Assembly: GCA_002794775.1 (NCBI GenBank) | Contig: NBAY01000033.1 | Span: 1 to 64,000 of the forward strand | Source: Porodaedalea pini | Lineage: Eukaryota; Basidiomycota; Agaricomycetes; Hymenochaetales; Hymenochaetaceae | Direction: 5' to 3' | DNA length: 64,000 nt | Shown here: one piece after another, positions 21,326 through 32,902 of the stretch | Position numbering within the stretch: position 1 is the stretch's first letter | Layout of the letters: every line of letters starts with the position of its first letter | The notes under the pieces: generated by a model | Told to the model about the DNA's origin: nothing | Database searches by the model: none | What the model saw: the letters and a program-made list of their open reading frames with translations, nothing else | Position numbers and translations under genes: made by a program

Positions 21326-21695
21326 AATAATGACAGTGTGCATTTTTTGTGAACTTTTTCTGCATTAGGTCTTTCCTTATGGGGAGCTCAGGGTTTCCTT
21401 TTGAGGTCAATTTCTCATCACAATTCCACACACCATGGCTCAACAGCCTGCTCAATCTGTTCTTCACCTGAAAGAAAGTATTGGGGAGAAAGGCAAGGAG
21501 TTTACATCATTGAGGAGAACATAGACATTATCATACAACCATGTTCATATTCCTTGTAGTTTGAGGTCTGGAAGACAGGAAGACACATTCTTGCAAAAGA
21601 GCACATGATATTCACCAAGAAAGGAAACCCCGAGCTCCCCATAAGGAAAGACCTAATGCAGAAAAAGTTCACAAAAAATGCACACTGTCATTATT
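21326..21695. repeat. 76-bp inverted repeat with a 218-bp spacer
   Basis: The arms at 21326-21401 and 21620-21695 are reverse complements with about one mismatch. Both code for the same peptide, GNPELPIRKDLMQKKF, read on minus in the left arm and on plus in the right arm. It lies just upstream of the DDE transposase first exon. It may be an inverted duplication at the element's end or a head-to-head junction of two copies. Confidence 0.75.
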
Positions 21696-21699
21696 TTTG

Positions 21700-22640
21700 G
21701 GAAACACTGTAGCCCCTATTTTTAATTGGATTTTTAATTGGATTTTTTTTTTTTGGAAAAGTTTGTTACAAATTGATGGGAGATCAAAAACCTCGGATTC
21801 ATGCATATCTTCCTTACTTCTATTACAGAAAAAAAATCCTCAGACTTTCAAACTCAAAACTCTGGGCTGGGTGGAGTTGATGGGATGTGCCGCTACCAAC
21901 CATAGTCTGCCATTGTAGAGTTCTTGAGCAAATACAAACAAACACCGTGGCTTGTAACTTCATTTACATGTGATATTAAGGTGACACACACCACGTGATG
22001 TCTACACGACTCATATATACATGCAATTTTCAGAAGGCTCAGTCTTTTGACTCTCTGCTCAGTGATGGCCAAGTCCTGGGGGTCGGCATTGGCCATGTGA
22101 ATGATGTGCATTCCCATGGACCTCGGCATTCCATGCCGCAATCGATGCTCGCAAAAAAGTTGACCGAGTTTTCTCTCCCTCCATCGCCTTTGAGCTGCTC
22201 TCTCCACAACTCGAAAAAAAAATATGTAAAAATGTAGGAATAGCTTAGTTTATGGCAATAAAGAATTTGTTCAGAAAAAAAAAATTAAATTAAAAAAAAT
22301 CACTAAGATACATATAATTTATGGACAGAAACCAGCTGGTTTTCATTGAATAAATTTGTCTTTGCATTTTTTTTCTGAAGAAGCTGTTGCCAAACATATG
22401 GCAACACCACTTGGCAATTGAGATCAGTGAGCTTCAGGTGAAGTTGATGGAAGAAGCACCAAGTGGGAGAAGGGACAAAATATGGATAAATGTGTGCACG
22501 TGATCGCATTAAGCGAGACGCGCAGTCGCGTCGACTCACATTATCTCCGACATATGTGCTGCTAAACTGCCAAAAACACCAAATTAATGTGTGTAAAGGC
22601 CAGAATAATGAATATTTATACTTACTGTGTGTTTTATGCC
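21700..22640. other. No supported gene between two transposases
   Basis: The stretch is AT-rich with several A/T homopolymers (21733-21752, 22205, 22275-22300). A minus frame at 21893-22207 has no recognisable motif. It probably holds the ends of the two flanking transposons, but no terminal inverted repeat could be assigned with confidence. Confidence 0.4.
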
Positions 22641-22645
22641 ATTAG

Positions 22646-25600
22646 ATGGCGAGACGAATGGCTGCCCAGTGTCGTGCAATGAAAGTGGCCCACCAGAGTT
22701 GGCTTGTGTCGACTGGCACTGCCGATGTCTCCCCAGCTGATGCCCATCACCCGCATACAGCTGCACAGGTGATAGGTGGATCTAATAAACAAACAAGATC
22801 AGTTACAGCAAAAATCGAGGGACTCGCCGCTCAGTTGCAAGAGAAAGAACAGAAACTTATCGAAGTGCAGGAACTCTCCGTAACCCAGAACAAGCTCAAT
22901 GACAACCTTTGTACAACCATTGAAAACCTACAAATGCACGTTACGACTGAAGAATCGGAACTCACATCAATGAAGAACTCACTTGTTTCTGTCTCCAAGT
23001 GTCTTGAGAAGGCTTGAGCTCGAGCTTCATTCTTTTCTGCAGGTCTTTACAGCAAACGTAAGGCCTCCCGGCGCTTGCAAACCACCGTTCTGAAGCTTCG
23101 ATTCAATAGCAGTCAGCAAAAAGCTCAGTTGGACAAGTATCAGAAGAAACCCACCCAGAACGAAGGTGAAGTGATCGCCAACCACACCCAAGCCGACTCA
23201 TTCCTCCATTCACTCGCTTCTGTCAATAACCAGCTCGTTTTGACAAATAACGAGCTTTTCCTTGCCCGTAGTTGCCTGAAGGTACTTGAAAACGATCTAG
23301 GAAAGATACAGTCAGAAACAGAGCTCGAAAAACACGCATATACTCAACGTATCAAGAATGCACAGAACAGGCTTCAATGTTCACGAAAGAAGAGCTGCAT
23401 TCTTCTTATGCAGCTCTCTCGAGCTCGAAAACGTCTTCAGCACCTGGAAAGTCTCAGAACCAAGGCTAGGAAAACAGTTCAACTCACTGAAAGAGGTTGC
23501 TACACTTCTCCTGTCCGCTCGCTCATCCGCTGTCTCGTTCTCCTTGGTTGTCCTACAGCAAATGCTGGCAAAGTTGTTGCAGCTTTTTTTCGCTTTACAG
23601 CTTCCTTCCTCAACATGAACATCTCAAAACCTAAGAAAATGAAGAGTCCAAGTCAGTGGACTGTCGGGAGGATACTGGGTGAAGGAGACATCGCCATCGA
23701 CATACAGCTTGGATATGAGCTGTTGCATACACCAGGTAAGCTTCTCATAATGAAGGGTGATGCATATACTCACCTTTATATCCTAGGTTTCACGACCGGA
23801 GGAGACGGAACAACTAATAAGAACCAGAATTTTGAATCATTCCATATTAACCTTCAAGCATCGAAATCTTACCTCAGAAACGGCAAGGATTCAGCACAGA
23901 GCGCTGATGTCAAACATAAAGTACAATTTGCTGGAGTTCGTATGTCAGGAAATCACCGCTCTGAGACTCAAAAAGAAGGTGACATTACCTGCATTGGTTC
24001 AATCATTGAAACCTTCAAGAAGAGCCCTCTATCCTTACAAGCTGACCTGCCAAACCAGCTGTTTGATGAAGCATTCCTGGCCATGAAATACGCAGGAATG
24101 CACGGAGACCATGCCGAAGATCAAAAGTCAAAGCACTGATTACTCGCTAGCTGGAAGGAGGAGATGTCGATGAGAGGGCTTGGAGCACAGATTTTCTTCT
24201 CCAAAACACCAGATGAACGCAATTTTCACATTTTGGAGGTGAAAACGGCTTTGATTTCCAAGCTTGGTGGTGATTCTTTCTAGGAGAGTCTGACTGAGGG
24301 AGAAAGGGAGGTGAAGGAGCTAGAGATGATGAACCGGCTGTCTGAATCATTCGCTGGCAAAGCTTACCTTGCGCTTTCAGAGGAGGAAAGACAAAGCCTG
24401 AAACTCTTTGTGTGGACTGGGTGCGACATGCACAAGGACTTGAATGCTGTGAAGGGAGGTGACTCAGCAATGTGAGAAGCTTGGAAGAATCTTGGAGTCT
24501 CACCTGTTAGGCTTGCGAACAGAGATAACGCGGCCGTCCTTGATCTTGCAGACGATCAGGGAGATGAGGGGACTGAAGCAGATAAACAGCAGGAGACGGC
24601 AGCGGAAAGGCGAGCGTGGGAGGTCTCGAGTGCAGGCGGCATCAAGCTTCTCACCCTCGCAGGTGCACTATTCAACCACAAAGACAACAAAAAAGGTCAG
24701 GGACACGTCTTTCATGATGCATCAGAATATATGCTTGGATGAACCTTTACATTCTCTGACATGTCCAATACTCAGTATGGGTCGTATCAAGGGGTGGCGG
24801 CAGATTTGCTTGCAGATCTAGATTTTTACGTTGAGTATATGCACTATATTCGAGACGCAAAAGAAAAATGCATGCTCAATCATATGAAATCAAACGTTCT
24901 GGAGGGACTCAAGGACCCTCCGACGCTCACTGAACTCGCCTGTCTCGCTCTGTACCAGGAAGCCGTCTCGTTTTCGTATATCTCCTCCATTCACGGCCCT
25001 GGACTCGAGCACATGAACACGCTAGCTCTCGGCCCACTGCATCAGAAAGTCAAGGACCACATAAAAAAGCTCATCAACGAACCTTCTCTCATTTTGTCTC
25101 CCAGGGCGGATCCATGTGTAGTGATGATGAATGGCTATGAAATCTGAAAAAGAGCAGATGCAGTTAGTGCCGTTTACAAGCTTTCTTCCGAGTCAAAGCT
25201 TCCGCACCTCGAAAAGGTATTCCAAGCTTTCCTATCTGGGGCACTAGTTACTTGGGAAAGATTCACATCAGAATTCACCGATGATGGATCAATAGCAGCT
25301 CTTACTGAAGGGGAGAGGGAACTAGCCTGGATGCCTGCAACTAACAATGCAAATGAAGGTGCTCTTGACGCATACAGGGTGTCCGCTCAGAAGAATCCAA
25401 CTGGAACACTCAAACTATTCAACTCTATCTTTAGATTCCAGCAAAACGACACCCAGGAATTCATGGATACAAATCTTACCGGAGAAGAACACGAGGCTTT
25501 CCTTCGGAAGGAAGCATGTGAGAGGGATGCAATGGGACTGGATAGGAAGCGCCATCATGAGATTTACGATGAGCACGCAGAGGAGATTGGAAACAAACAG

Positions 25601-25867
25601 CACAAGGATGAAGCTAGGGCCCAGAAGAAAGCAGAGCGAAGGGAACACTTGGATGGAATTGATATTGAGCGCGATCGTGAGCTTGTGAAAAAAATGACTA
25701 TGCCGCAGCTCAAGGATCAGTTGGACAAACTCAGGGGGATTGACACTCAGATACCCATTGACAGTAGACTGAAGAAAAAAGCAGATAAACTAGAAGAACT
25801 ACTTAATGCATTAGATAGATATGATAATGTAGCATGTACTATTAATTCAGTAGATAATCTAGAGTAG
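22646..25867 (+). pseudogene. Decayed transposase-like gene with a long coiled coil (mushroom TE family)
   Basis: One reading frame runs for 3.2 kb with six stops and no frameshift: TGA at 23015, 24137, 24473, 24740 and 25145, and TAG at 24281. A 51-nt GT-AG intron (23736-23786) splits the SGDGTT-like motif and keeps the frame. The N-terminal 270 residues are coiled coil. The C-terminal half has blocks I recall from an unclassified family common in Agaricomycetes: GGDGTTNKNQN, GMHGDHAEDQK, WTGCDMHKDLN, DNAAVLD, and TNNANEGALDAYRV. A Lys/Glu-rich helical tail ends the frame at 25867. The conserved acidic residues suggest an RNase H-fold transposase, but that is inference. The start at 22646 follows a CAG/TAG-like splice signal, so an upstream exon may exist. 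Confidence 0.65.
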
Positions 25868-25882
25868 CGAGACACAGCATAC

Positions 25883-26305
25883 TGTTAGGCGGGAGTCCAG
25901 GAGACAGCTCGGACTGGGCAGGCCTCAGCTGACTATTGTCTGGGATGTGCTATACTCGAGTGGGAACTCGGGACACACTTACTCAGGCTAGGTTGTCACA
26001 GAGGTAAGAGGATTAATACAAGTCTAAACTAATACAAGGGGATGAGTCTCACCTAGGTCATCGTGGAGGTAAGAGGAAAAGCAGAACAAGGAGTTCATGC
26101 AATTCCTGAGACCTTATATAGCAGCGACCGTGAGACTATATTATCTAAAGTTACATAAACAAACAGAATGGAACGAATGATGGTCATGTGGAGGGAGTGT
26201 GGGAAATGATTGAAAAAGATGATTAATTATAATGAAAAGGAGCGATTAAAAGAAATGAAATGATAAAAGGGAAAATAAAAGAAGGGAAAAGTTCGAGTCC
26301 TGACA
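25883..26305 (-). mobile_element. Solo LTR of the gypsy family
   Basis: This 423-bp LTR starts TGTTAGGCGGG and ends GTCCTGACA on plus (minus orientation). It is flanked by CATAC at 25878-25882 and 26306-26310, a perfect 5-bp target-site duplication. No internal sequence is left, so LTR-LTR recombination removed the element. The TGTTAG start against a TGACA end shows terminal decay like that of the solo LTR at 2976. Confidence 0.93.
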
Positions 26306-26582
26306 CATACAAACACTAGTTCTAATAATACCATAGATAATGCGGCAATTTAATGCCGGCGGACGCTTAACGCACTTGATCGACATCAGGAACATGTTCT
26401 CGGCACTCCGAAATCTAACTTCTTCAATTTTTTTCCCTCGTCCTCGGTCAGGAACCCCGTCGGTAGAATTTCTTTTTATTTTACACTGTTTATTTCGAAA
26501 CTCGGGACACTAGGATCGACGCGATCTACTACATAAGGCTAATGTTACAACTCCGACCGAAAAAAATCGTCACGCTTTTCAC

Positions 26583-28967
26583 ATGACCAATGCCGACCCC
26601 CACAAGTCCATCAATGCTCTCCCGGACGAGGTCCTAAAGTTTATACTCTCGGGTATCCTTTCTGTCCCTGACAAAGATTTCTGCACTGCCATCTCGAGCT
26701 TTGGACGCAATGTAGTGCCGATCTCGGATATGCTGCTCGTGAGCAAACACTGGCTACGTATCGCGACGCCGTTGCTTTACGAGTGCGTGGTCCTCAGGAG
26801 CACCGGTCAGGCTCGCATGTTCCAGGATACATCACGCGGAAAAAACGGCGCTCAACTGAAGCAATTCGTATGCAGACTGCGCTTCAATGGATGTTAAGGT
26901 GCGATCGTGGGCAGAATCTGCAACACCCTTCGTGGAGTCACAGACCTATTTATCAGGCAGCTGAAATTTCTCGAGGAGAAAGTCAACGGTATTTGCACAG
27001 GACTCAAGGCATCGAGTCCGACTAAGGTTGTTGTTGACTGCTCACTCGTGAGTGTTTGGAAGAACTCTTTCGAAACGGCATGTGCGCTCTGTGAGGCGAT
27101 AGGTATCTGGTCTCACCTAGTTCGTTCTCAGGCAACATATTTCTTCCATTTTGTCTAATAACTCTTCTTAGAGACAGACTTTGAGTTGTATATCCCAGAT
27201 GTCGCTCTGTATCATGGAGGAACATTCGACTCCGAACATGACAGGCTTAAGCGTTTGGTCACCACCCTATCCAAAGCTAGCAGTGTCTGCGAAGTAGTGC
27301 TTCACTATGCGAAGCAGTTTTTCAGTGGGGGTTACAAAACCCTACTAGCCGGCCTTATTAGGACTCTCGGCAGAAACGCCTCAATAAAAGCCATCTTCGT
27401 TCGTCTTGAGGATGAAGCTCCCGAGCAATTCATCGAACAACTGACGGGAGATCCATGCGCTCAAATTGTACACTTCTCTCGATGGTTGGTTTCGTCCACA
27501 ATAACTCATTTGCAAGGGCGTTGAGTTTGTAATAGCAATGAAGACCCCCAATTAGACAGTCCTCTACAAAATGGGATCGACGGCAGACTTAAGACATCTC
27601 CAATGTTACCGGCAGGAATTTACAGGGATATAATATATTTCCACTTGCAATCTCTTCTTGCACCTGACGCGCTTGAATTAGACGAGACGTCGTATCGTGA
27701 TTACAGCGATCAGTGTCGGCTCCTGATGCGGGTGTCTAAAGTGTTCTATGTAAGTTAGTCGAATTATGCCGTTTTCAGGAGATTGACAACGACTTATTAC
27801 CGTAGGCGATCACACGGCCTCTGGCGCGACACCTACTCTTCATTAAATCGTCCACCAACCTTCGTAATTTTGCCGATCTGATGATTAGAAAACCTCAGCT
27901 CTACACCGTTGTCTATACGGTTATAATCCCTGAGTCCTTCCAGTTCAACAGCAAAGGAGACTCGTCCTTACCGAGTTCAGTGATTGCAGACTGTTCTTCG
28001 CTCCTCCGAAGTCCCTCAAATGTCAAGGGGCTCGCCATGCCGACGGCTCTTGGGTGTGCCCTCGCTGGAGCAGCCTGCAAATCAGGCCTCTGTCGACTAA
28101 AGTTATATTTGTTCAAGGGCATATTCTCTCCCGGCATTCTGGCGTCCACTAGTAACCCGAAGTCATTGACTCTTAAGAAGAGTTCTAAGAAAGGGAAGCC
28201 CTCTCTTATCCAGAACAACAGGGATGTGATTCTTTCCAGCATCACAGCGGTGACACTCTTAGAGCTGACAGAAGAAAGCCTTGCGATCATACGGAGTTGC
28301 CAGTAGGTAGTCGAGATGCTGCCCGTAAATAACAAGGCCTTACACAGCAACGATAGGTTTCCCTCGGTGCACACACTTACCATTGCCAGTGACTACGCTG
28401 TTCGGGCTGAATTTTCAGAATGTGACTTGGGATTGCTTTCCTAATTTCCTAACTTGAGAACGTTTATGATGTCTGGGGTAACTAGTCGCATCTAGTTCCG
28501 TATATTGCTGTCGACATTGATGGCCTCTTCAGCTTATTTATGCTGGTTACCCCCAGATTCGAGACAGCCATACGAATCTGGAGAAAAGATGGCTTCATTC
28601 GGCGTGTGACATGTATGTTCATTATCTGTCCACAGTAAAATCAATTAATGATGCCTTCCCAGAGTCCGACAGCAATTGGAGGTGAGGATGGATTTGTCGC
28701 CAAGTTCTTTCACCAGATTAATGTCAGCAAGTTCACAGCGCTAAATGAGATACAGCTAGCTACAGTTGACCAATGGCCATGGCACGAGTAAGTTCACCCA
28801 TGCGTCTGAATAGGAGATTGGTGCTCACGTTTTGTCGCCAGTTGGGAACTGAAAATAGCGCATGGACGAAGCGTACCGAGGTGGTCATTCAGAAATATGG
28901 TATCAAGTTCACTGACGCGACCGGTCTGCCTTGGAAGCCGCGATTGCAGAAGCGGACTAGAAGATGA
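26583..28967 (+). pseudogene. F-box protein gene, apparently decayed
   Basis: The frame from ATG 26583 opens with an F-box-like segment (INALPDEVLKFIL, residues about 10-22) followed by DMLLVSKHWLRIATPLLYECVVLRS, the standard opening of mushroom F-box proteins, which act as substrate adaptors of SCF ubiquitin ligases. Breaks: TAA at 26895-26897 and TGA at 27522-27524, both in the main frame, and a loss of frame after about 28000. Introns are likely near 27117-27175 and 27750-27805 (GTAAGT...CGTAG). A C-terminal block ending KYGIKFTDATGLPWKPR, typical of the family, closes at 28967. It could still make a short N-terminal product of 104 residues. A different intron set could rescue some of it. 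Confidence 0.55.
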
Positions 28968-29499
28968 AGGATCCCCTCTCGCTATATGTCAAAGTACCGT
29001 GATGACATGTAAAAGTGATGGATGTTGTCTCGCAGGCTAACATAATAGTATGCATCATTGACATTAGACAAGACGAGTTTGATCGCGCATGCGCTGGCAA
29101 ACGCAAGAATATCTGGATGGCGAGAATGACTGTGCGTTCTCGCTAGCGTCATTCGTATGCAGAAACTCATTGATTGGTCCGACAGTTCTTACACTCGCCA
29201 ATGCCTTCATATCCTAGTGCATGGCATCGGTATTGTCACTAGCCTACATCACTCCGTCAACAAGTCTGCTCTGTCTAGCTCGAGTGACATTTGAATGCAC
29301 TGGTCACTAGCTGAATACTGAGGCCTTTCAAGCGAGCCAGACTTTTCCTTTCCGCGGTGATGAGTAGTCAGATTTGTCTCCGGATCTGTCATTTGATGGT
29401 AACAAAAGCCATCAACTCAGTACACAATGGCATAGATAACTCTGGCTCTGACAGCTTTCCAACTGACAAGTTGCTGTTCAAGCGAGGAGCTGTGAAGAG
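28968..29499. other. Intergenic, promoter side of the secreted protein gene
   Basis: No open frame with recognisable content was seen. It is bounded by the end of the F-box pseudogene and the TATA box at 29500. Confidence 0.5.
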
Positions 29500-29507
29500 T
29501 ATATAAA
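29500..29507 (+). promoter_or_regulatory. TATA box of the small secreted protein gene
   Basis: TATATAAA lies 112 nt before the ATG at 29612, with a pyrimidine-rich leader (TCTCTCCTTCTCTG) between. This is a good core promoter for a highly expressed fungal gene. Confidence 0.6.
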
Positions 29508-29611
29508 CCCTGCCATGAAGCTCTGGGATCTTCAGCAAATTCCCCACCTCGGTTTGCTATCTATACCTAGTCTCTCCTTCTCTGCGCACTGAGTAACCAA
29601 TTCTTAATACC

Positions 29612-30421
29612 ATGCGCTCGTTTGGCCTCATCCCAATTATCTCAACCATTATCCTAACAACCTTCTCTACTGTCCACGGCCTCCCCGTTGTCGGTCTCTA
29701 TGCTTCTCATAGCTTTGACGCCGCTGACGAGCACCTCGCAAGCCGTTCGACGTTGCCATCCGCCCCCACTATTCTGCAAAGCCTGGCTTCCCAAGTGAAG
29801 CCACACATCGACGCTATACGTGAGTCTGCCTCCATCTCCTTCAACAGACTCGCCGCTATATCATTACTGTTACTAATGGCGTCCTTCCCTCGTCTAGATG
29901 ATACTGCGTTCTTCTCTCAGCAATTCATCCTGATCAGCGGGTACATGGAAGGGGCTACCGCTCAGCTTACATCGCTCCGTGGGAACTCAGTTTCAAGAAT
30001 CCTCAGCGGGACCGATGATAGCATCGACGATGGGTCTGGGAGCTCGGACCTCATCGCAGAGCTCGTCGATTTGACCTTAGATCTTATCGAAGTAGCACTC
30101 CTGACTGAGATTAACTTGGAGACATTACTCATTGAGCCTGCTTCCAGGTGACATTGAAGCTTTTGGGGCTTGGGACCGGCGGGGAAGTACAGAATTCTAA
30201 TATGAGCTCGAGGTAAAGTGATTCGCGGACTGAACTAATTTGATATATGCTGAATTTGATCTCAAAGCATCGGCAACCTTCTGGAAAGTGTCACATCCCT
30301 TGGAATTCCTGGTCTTAGCGAGGCGTTTCGCGCCAACCCGAGGACCAATGATGTTCTATCTAAGGTCTCAGAAAGTGACACCGGCGGGCTACTCAGCGGG
30401 CTATTCGGCGGTCTACTTTGA
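29612..30421 (+). CDS. Small secreted protein of unknown function (206 aa, 4 exons)
   Basis: Exons 29612-29819, 29898-30091, 30148-30212 and 30268-30421 join in phase to 207 codons with stop. The introns (78, 56 and 55 nt) all have GT-AG ends, and the first has the branch sequence ACTAAT. The N-terminus is a signal peptide: Arg2, then a hydrophobic core, with probable cleavage after VHG near residue 23. The mature part is acidic/Ser/Leu-rich and helical, and the C-terminus ends GLLSGLFGGLL. Cysteines are absent or nearly so, so it is neither a hydrophobin nor a typical Cys-rich effector. It may be a surface-active or cell-wall associated protein; that is a guess. Intron 1 is in frame without a stop, so retention would add 26 residues. 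Confidence 0.7.
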
Positions 30422-31050
30422 CAGCCGGAAGTGTATAGACTGTTCAAAGGGGCGGGTCGCGATGCTTTTTTTTCAGGGATATAAAGCTGCGATCATTTTC
30501 TTGAAGCCAGACATTTCCCGTTTTCTCTTGTGATGTCTGATTATATTTTGTTTCTTGCTTTTGTAGTCATTTTTCCTATCCACATTATTTAGTGTATGGC
30601 GTTGTTTTTGACTGCATTGACTTTTCATAATACATTCGTAATTCGACAGTACTCAATTGGCCTTCCGTAAGACCAAGCAAGAGGTTTACCTCGTTCCGTG
30701 GAATTATTTTCCAGGACTTTACAAGGCGTTGGGCAGACTCACTGACAGGAAACGACCACTGCCTTCATCGCAATTATATATAATTATGATTCATAAATAC
30801 ACTTGTACGTGCGTGGTAAATATCATACCCCAAAGTCGAAGGAAACAGAAAGATTATAGAGGGAAAGAGGCAGAGGAGGTTTGCAAAGTCAATATTGATT
30901 TGAGATGAGAGTGTGTATAAAAGAGATTGATATAGAAATACGGATTGCAACGCAGAAAGATACGTCAAATTTAACATATCATAAATGGAGTGTTGTATCC
31001 AATATCTGGGAAACTTTCAGCAACATATTAGCAATAGCTCGTCAGATGAC
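30422..31050. other. Convergent intergenic region
   Basis: This lies between the 3' ends of the secreted protein gene (plus) and metacaspase A (minus). It is AT-rich with TTTTGT/TATATT words expected of 3' regions. No gene was recognised. Confidence 0.5.
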
Positions 31051-32902
31051 TCACAGAATCAATAGGACGAGAGCTTGACAACTGCATATCATGGTACGAG
31101 CCGTCAAAGCAAGGGGTGGAATAAGTAAATCAGGATAACAGTGAATGACATCTAGATCAAGAGGTCTGACCTGGGGATATTGATTCCGACAGACTCCGCC
31201 TGCGGCGTTCAGCCGCTTACTAGCCAAGATACAGGTAAATTAGTGAGTCAGCTCACGCGGAGAAATGAGAACTTCCGTCCTTACCGGACAGTGTGTAGAA
31301 GGTCGCGTATAGTACCTTGACGTCGTTCTCCTGAAGCGAATAATTAGGATTAGGCTCGGAAGTCATAAGAAATGCCAACCCACTTAAGAAATTGATTACT
31401 TCCTTTGGGATTCAGTAGCGTCAGGAATGAAAAATGAACCACATTTGAAATTACGCCAACTACTCACCCGCGTGAACATTCCCCTTACAGGAGCCTGCGA
31501 ATAACTTTCGTTTGCAATGTCACCGTCCTCGCACGCGGCGAGCAGAACTATATTTCCAGGGCAGATTTTCTCGAAACCTGCGCATTTAGCCTTCTTAGGT
31601 GTAGGATTGGTGTATTTGTTGAACTGAAGGTCTAGAAAAGAATGAGAGAGAGAGAAATTATGTGGAAGGGAGATACACACCGAGTCCAGTACCCGAAGAG
31701 CAACAATCAAATAACACCTTCAAAATTGTCTGTTAGAATGAAGTCTCTACCGCTGAACAAGATGGTTGATGCATACTGTTAAACGACAGCCGGCCGGTAC
31801 TCGTTTGGCCAATCTCGTATGCAAATCGTCATCGACGATGTACTTGTTGTCGCACGTTAGAAGAACTGAAAGAAAGAACAGAATTCAGTTTACTTCCATT
31901 CATAGCGCATTCTTTGACACCTACCCTCATCCTCCTTGTCGATTTCGTCGCCATCAATGTCGTCTACTTGAGTGCCATGTCCTGCAACTGGAAGTCTATC
32001 AGAATCAAGATGACGGAAGGATAGCGCTTCATTTACAATAGAGAAAAAGATGATCGTCTTTTTGAGCATCCTTTACCAGATGATCTATCGCAGAAAGCTG
32101 CAATGATAAGTATTTTAAGAACACTACGTACAGGCGAGAGTAAGCCCGGAATATACGCTTACGATATTCTTCTTAGTCGGCTGCTTCGCAGAGGTACGGT
32201 CATCCTTAAGTACTGTAAAGCATCCGGAAGGCCATCCGAAGGTATCTTAAAGAAGAAAGGCGGCTGGATATAATTCAACGGTTTTTCCTGCTTTAAATAA
32301 TGTACCTTGAAGTAGTGACTTGACTTGGCCAGCATCTTGATGTGGGCCCGAAAGGACAGAGTACTCGGGGCTGCCTATATCCCGGATGGCGATCTATCCG
32401 TATGGCGCTCAGAAAATATTCCAAAACTGATGGTAAGATAAAGCTTACCAACAAAGCCCTGCGTCGCGGCAAGCGACCCCTGGGTACGAAGTACTCGAAC
32501 CGTTCTTCCAACTTATCCTCATCGTACTCATTTGATAAAGTCAAAAACTCGACGGCCCTCGGAACTATTTTAGTCTCCGCCTCATAGCTGGAGGGACTAG
32601 TACTGTCGCCTATAATTTGCTCAATCTGAATAGTCGGATCATTGCCGGCTTGCGTAGTGCACGGGTCCGATATCTTTGGGACACCTTGGATTTTCGTGAT
32701 AGAGGAAAACCTTGATAAAGTTTCAGTATGTCAATGGGAAGAATGAACAACTATATTACGAGTTCTCGGGAAAAAGTTCATGCAACTCATCGTGGTGAGG
32801 CTCTTCGGAGAAGCATGAAGTTGCGGAGGCTGCCCTTGTCAACGGTGGGGTGTGCTGCGCTGAGACATCCAGATGGCGCGCCTTTTCCGGTAGATACTCC
32901 AT
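31051..32902 (-). CDS. Metacaspase A (caspase-like Cys protease, 407 aa, 12 exons)
   Basis: Exons on minus: 32902-32760, 32710-32449, 32393-32306, 32245-32163, 32097-32037, 31987-31925, 31865-31777, 31717-31681, 31631-31468, 31402-31384, 31330-31285, 31219-31051. All junctions are GT-AG and the phase holds throughout, giving 408 codons with stop. Peptidase C14 landmarks: RRALLIAIRD opening the catalytic domain, LSGPHQDAGQVKSLLQ, catalytic His in AGHG (about His216), and catalytic Cys in DCCSSGTG (about Cys269). Metacaspases cleave after Arg/Lys and act in stress response and cell death. The N-terminal 130 residues are Ser/Thr/acidic with a TPPLTRA motif shared with copies B and C. There is no zinc-finger prodomain. 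It is convergent with the secreted protein gene. Confidence 0.85.

Noticed and set aside
21893..22207. 104-codon minus frame between the two transposases
   Set aside because: No conserved motif and AT-rich surroundings; not enough support to call a gene.
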